NCBI GenBank assembly: GCA_947374315.1
Contig: CANCBK010000074.1
Coordinates: 1-8,135 of the forward strand
Source of the DNA: Burkholderiaceae bacterium
GTDB lineage: Bacteria > Pseudomonadota > Gammaproteobacteria > Burkholderiales > Burkholderiaceae
Length of the DNA stretch: 8,135 bases
Direction: 5' to 3'
Shown in pieces: positions 5,945 through 8,135 of this stretch; the stretch's first letter is position 1; each line of letters starts with the position of its first letter. The notes under the pieces are model-generated. The model saw only the letters and a program-made list of their open reading frames with translations, was not told the origin of the DNA and did no database searches. The translations under genes were made by a program, and so were the position numbers.

Positions 5945-7401
5945 ACATCGTTATTTTGGCTGCTGGGCAGGGAAAGCGGATGAAGTCCGCATTACCCAAG
6001 GTTCTTCAAACCTTGGCAGGGAAACCGCTTCTCCAGCACGTTCTCAATACGGCCCTAGATCTCCAGGGTAAAACGGCTAAAACTGGCCCCATTATTGTTG
6101 TTGGGCACGGCGCTGCGGATGTGAGGCAATTTCTCCAAGCAGCCAACGAGCAAGATTCTCGCTTGGGCAAAGTTAGCACTGCGCTGCAGGCCGAGCAAAA
6201 AGGGACGGGGCATGCTTTATTGCAAGCCTTGCCTAAGCTGGATGTGAATGAGCCTACTTTGGTTCTGTATGGCGATGTCCCTCTCACCAGCAAAAAGACA
6301 CTCTCTAAATTAGCCAAATTGGCTGATGGTGTGCGTGGGCAAGATTCTGCTTTAGCGCTCCTGACTCAAAACCTCATCAACCCAACGGGCTATGGCCGCA
6401 TCGTGCGCGATATCGATGGTTCGGTAAAGGCGATTGTTGAAGAAAAAGATGCGACGCCTGAGCAAAAGCGTATTCAAGAAATCAACACTGGAATTATGGT
6501 GCTGCCAACCAATTCACTCAAGAAGTGGTTGAAAGCTTTGCGATCCAGTAACGCCCAAGGTGAATACTATTTAACTGATGTCATTGCGATGGCGGTTAAA
6601 GATGGCGTACCCATTCGTACTGCACAAGCCGATGCTGAATATGAAACAGTTGGCGTTAACAGCCGTGATCAGTTAGCTGCGCTAGAGCGTGTGCATCAAC
6701 TGAATCAAGCTAATGTATTAATGGACGCGGGTGTTTCCTTGGCTGATCCAGCGCGCATTGATATCCGTGGAACGCTAGAGTGCGGCACCGATGTTTTTAT
6801 TGATGTTGGTTGCGTATTCGAAGGTTGTGTCACTTTAGCTGCGGGCACTAAAGTTGGCCCTTACTGCATTATTCGAAATAGCGTAATTGGTAAGAGTGTG
6901 ACGATTCATCCCTACAGTCATATTGATGGCGCAAAAGTTGGTGCAAATTCACTGATTGGGCCGTATGCTCGCCTACGTCCTGGCGCAGATTTAGCTAATT
7001 ATTTGAACATTGGCAACTTTGTAGAGGTGAAGAACAGCAAGATTGCCGCCAATAGCAAGGCGAATCATTTGGCCTATGTAGGTGATTCGATTGTCGGCTC
7101 TAGAGTCAATATTGGTGCAGGTACGATTACCTGCAACTATGATGGTGTGAATAAGCACCAAACTATTATTGAAGATGATGTCTTCATTGGCTCCGACACT
7201 CAGTTAGTTGCCCCGGTACGTGTGGGGCGTGGCGCGACTTTGGGCGCAGGAACTACCTTAACTAAAGACGCACCTCCAAATCAGTTAACTGTTTCACGAG
7301 CCAAGCAAATCTCTTTACAGTGGCAACGCCCAGTAAAGAAGGAAAAGAAAGTAGCGACAAAGAAAGTGGCTACCAAAAAATTAGTGAAGGCAAAAAAATA
7401 A
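5941..7401 (+). CDS. glmU: Bifunctional N-acetylglucosamine-1-phosphate uridyltransferase / glucosamine-1-phosphate acetyltransferase
   Basis: Catalyses the last two steps to UDP-GlcNAc, the precursor of peptidoglycan and lipopolysaccharide; a cytosolic trimer in the family. The N-terminal uridyltransferase domain (about 1-245) has [17 protein letters not shown] (6-22), GTGHAL (88-93), YGDVPL (110-115, metal-binding D112) and [11 protein letters not shown] (235-245). The rest is a left-handed beta-helix of hexapeptide repeats (about 265-445). Its acetyltransferase site is [10 protein letters not shown] (373-382) with catalytic H376, followed by [13 protein letters not shown] (390-402). The 486 residues exceed E. 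coli GlmU (456). Most of the excess is a tail after the normal end RPVKK: residues 464-486 hold 11 lysines and a tandem VATKK. There is no usable Shine-Dalgarno close to the ATG, which overlaps the ttcA stop as ATGA. The stop TAA shares its last A with the glmS ATG. Confidence 0.97.
   Translation: MNIVILAAGQGKRMKSALPKVLQTLAGKPLLQHVLNTALDLQGKTAKTGPIIVVGHGAADVRQFLQAANEQDSRLGKVSTALQAEQKGTGHALLQALPKLDVNEPTLVLYGDVPLTSKKTLSKLAKLADGVRGQDSALALLTQNLINPTGYGRIVRDIDGSVKAIVEEKDATPEQKRIQEINTGIMVLPTNSLKKWLKALRSSNAQGEYYLTDVIAMAVKDGVPIRTAQADAEYETVGVNSRDQLAALERVHQLNQANVLMDAGVSLADPARIDIRGTLECGTDVFIDVGCVFEGCVTLAAGTKVGPYCIIRNSVIGKSVTIHPYSHIDGAKVGANSLIGPYARLRPGADLANYLNIGNFVEVKNSKIAANSKANHLAYVGDSIVGSRVNIGAGTITCNYDGVNKHQTIIEDDVFIGSDTQLVAPVRVGRGATLGAGTTLTKDAPPNQLTVSRAKQISLQWQRPVKKEKKVATKKVATKKLVKAKK
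7351..7380 (+). repeat. Tandem VATKK-coding repeat in the lysine-rich GlmU tail
   Basis: Two 15-nt units (7351-7365 and 7366-7380) both encode VATKK but differ at the third position of every codon (GTA GCG ACA AAG AAA against GTG GCT ACC AAA AAA). The amino acids are kept while all synonymous sites differ, so this is either an old duplication held by protein-level selection or convergence on a basic tail. Confidence 0.75.
7386..7390 (+). promoter_or_regulatory. Probable glmS ribosome binding site inside glmU
   Basis: GAAGG lies within the last glmU codons, 10 nt before the glmS ATG at 7401. Together with the TAATG stop/start overlap, it can support both direct initiation and termination-reinitiation. 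There is no room for a glmS ribozyme or leader between the two genes, so UDP-GlcNAc feedback of that kind is excluded here. Confidence 0.5.
7392..7398 (+). other. A_AAA_AAA heptamer, candidate -1 slippery site at the glmU stop
   Basis: Seven A residues in a row are phased as A-AAA-AAA relative to the glmU frame (the last A of codon GCA, then two AAA codons), directly before TAA. This is the X_XXY_YYZ arrangement of bacterial -1 frameshift sites. A slip here would bypass the stop and enter the glmS frame. Function is not shown by sequence alone; lysine-rich tails produce such runs by chance. Confidence 0.35.
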
Positions 7402-8135
7402 TGTGCGGAATTGTCGGCGCTGCATCGCGTAAGAATATTGTTGAAGTATTGATTGAAGGCTTACGTCGTCTTGAATATCGCGGTTACGACTCATGTGGTT
7501 TTGCCGTTATTAATGGCGATGATCCCAAGCATCCAATTGAGCGTGCCCGTACGACCGCTCGTGTTTCTGAGTTAGCGGAGCAGGGCAAAGACTTTCATGG
7601 CACCTTAGGTATTGCCCATACCCGCTGGGCAACGCATGGTAAGCCAGACACGCAAAATGCGCATCCCCACATCTCCGGTGGATTGATTGCTGTGGTTCAT
7701 AACGGCATTATTGAAAATTATGAATCACTGCGCACAGAGTTGAAGTCTGCGGGCTATGTATTTGCATCTGAAACAGATACCGAAGTGATTGCGCATTTAA
7801 TTCATCAAGCGTATGCGTCTAGCAATCAAGTAGATTTAGTAGCCTCTGTTCGGGCAGTGTTGCCGCGCTTACATGGCGCCTATGCGATTGGTGTGATTGC
7901 ACAAGATCGCCCCGATGTTTTGGTGGGCGCACGCGTTGGCTCCCCACTAGTTGTTGCTCTTGGCGACAATGAAAATTTCCTTGCTTCTGATGCGCTGGCT
8001 TTGGCTGGTCGCGCTCATTCGATGATGTATCTCGAAGAGGGCGATGTTGCCATTCTGAAGGCCGAAGGTATTGAGATCCTTGATCAAGATGGCAAATCTG
8101 TGCAGAGAGAACATAAGGCTATGCCTGCGCAGGCT
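7401..8135 (+). CDS. glmS: Glutamine-fructose-6-phosphate aminotransferase, N-terminal glutaminase domain (3' end outside window)
   Basis: First enzyme of the hexosamine pathway: it makes glucosamine-6-phosphate from fructose-6-phosphate and glutamine. The 245 residues visible begin MCGIVGA, so Met removal exposes Cys2, the N-terminal nucleophile of the class II amidotransferase (Ntn) fold. Other glutaminase-site motifs are [10 protein letters not shown] (24-33), HTRWATHG (73-80), HNGIIEN (100-106) and SETDTE (123-128). GAYAIGVI (159-166) is the usual strand near the domain end. The motif residue C32 replaces the Ala of E. coli [10 protein letters not shown]; from memory this Cys form is common in betaproteobacteria. 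The two sugar-isomerase (SIS) domains lie beyond the window, as the E. coli protein is about 609 residues. The frame is open to the last base with no stop or frameshift. The start overlaps the glmU stop by one base (TAATG), so expression is tied to glmU. Confidence 0.96.
   Translation, partial: MCGIVGAASRKNIVEVLIEGLRRLEYRGYDSCGFAVINGDDPKHPIERARTTARVSELAEQGKDFHGTLGIAHTRWATHGKPDTQNAHPHISGGLIAVVHNGIIENYESLRTELKSAGYVFASETDTEVIAHLIHQAYASSNQVDLVASVRAVLPRLHGAYAIGVIAQDRPDVLVGARVGSPLVVALGDNENFLASDALALAGRAHSMMYLEEGDVAILKAEGIEILDQDGKSVQREHKAMPAQA

Noticed and set aside
7381..7401. glmS ribozyme or a regulatory leader upstream of glmS
   Set aside because: glmU coding sequence runs into the glmS start codon, leaving no space for such a structure.
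1..8135. Defence island, prophage, insertion sequence, CRISPR array or other new system
   Set aside because: All frames of substance belong to recognisable housekeeping families with even base composition. No terminal inverted repeats, spaced direct repeats, integrase or toxin-antitoxin pair were seen.

Overview
The window looks like ordinary core chromosome of a betaproteobacterium. GC content is moderate (mid-40s percent by eye). The gene order and protein character (slt, NDUFA9-like, cca, MidA-type methyltransferase, SDR, folB, ttcA, glmU, glmS) best fit Burkholderiaceae, and the low GC points to a Polynucleobacter-like member. That placement is inferred from memory of gene order and protein similarity; no database search was run. 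There are no mobile elements, rRNA or tRNA genes, CRISPR arrays, integrase genes or phage genes, and almost every base is coding.

Layout. Block 1 (+ strand, 1-2526) holds three genes. The C-terminal end of an Slt70-type soluble lytic transglycosylase enters the window exactly at its catalytic glutamate. It is followed by a Rossmann-fold atypical SDR of the complex I NDUFA9-like group and by the tRNA CCA-adding enzyme Cca. Spacers are 23 and 4 nt, so one transcript is likely. Block 2 (- strand, 2531-3718) is a single MidA/NDUFAF7-type SAM-dependent methyltransferase, which converges on cca with a 4-nt gap. Block 3 (+ strand, 3744 to the window end) starts divergently 25 nt from the methyltransferase. 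It reads: pteridine-reductase-like SDR (GTG start), folB (dihydroneopterin aldolase), ttcA (tRNA 2-thiocytidine synthetase), glmU, and the glutaminase half of glmS, which runs off the right edge.

How the genes work together. The SDR and folB plausibly act together in tetrahydropterin/folate metabolism. GlmS and GlmU make UDP-N-acetylglucosamine: GlmS makes glucosamine-6-phosphate, a phosphoglucosamine mutase encoded elsewhere isomerises it, and GlmU acetylates and uridylylates it. The lytic transglycosylase remodels the peptidoglycan built from that precursor. Cca and TtcA both act on tRNA. The NDUFA9-like and NDUFAF7-like proteins both have mitochondrial relatives tied to respiratory complex I. 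ttcA, glmU and glmS are joined by stop/start overlaps (ATGA, then TAATG), which suggests translational coupling.

No undescribed multi-gene system is evident. The points most worth a second look are: a perfect A_AAA_AAA slippery heptamer at the glmU stop whose -1 frame is exactly the glmS frame; a lysine-rich repeat tail on GlmU; a Cca whose HD phosphohydrolase motif has been lost; the two complex-I-associated homologues flanking cca; and an inverted repeat over the GTG start of the SDR in the 25-nt divergent gap.
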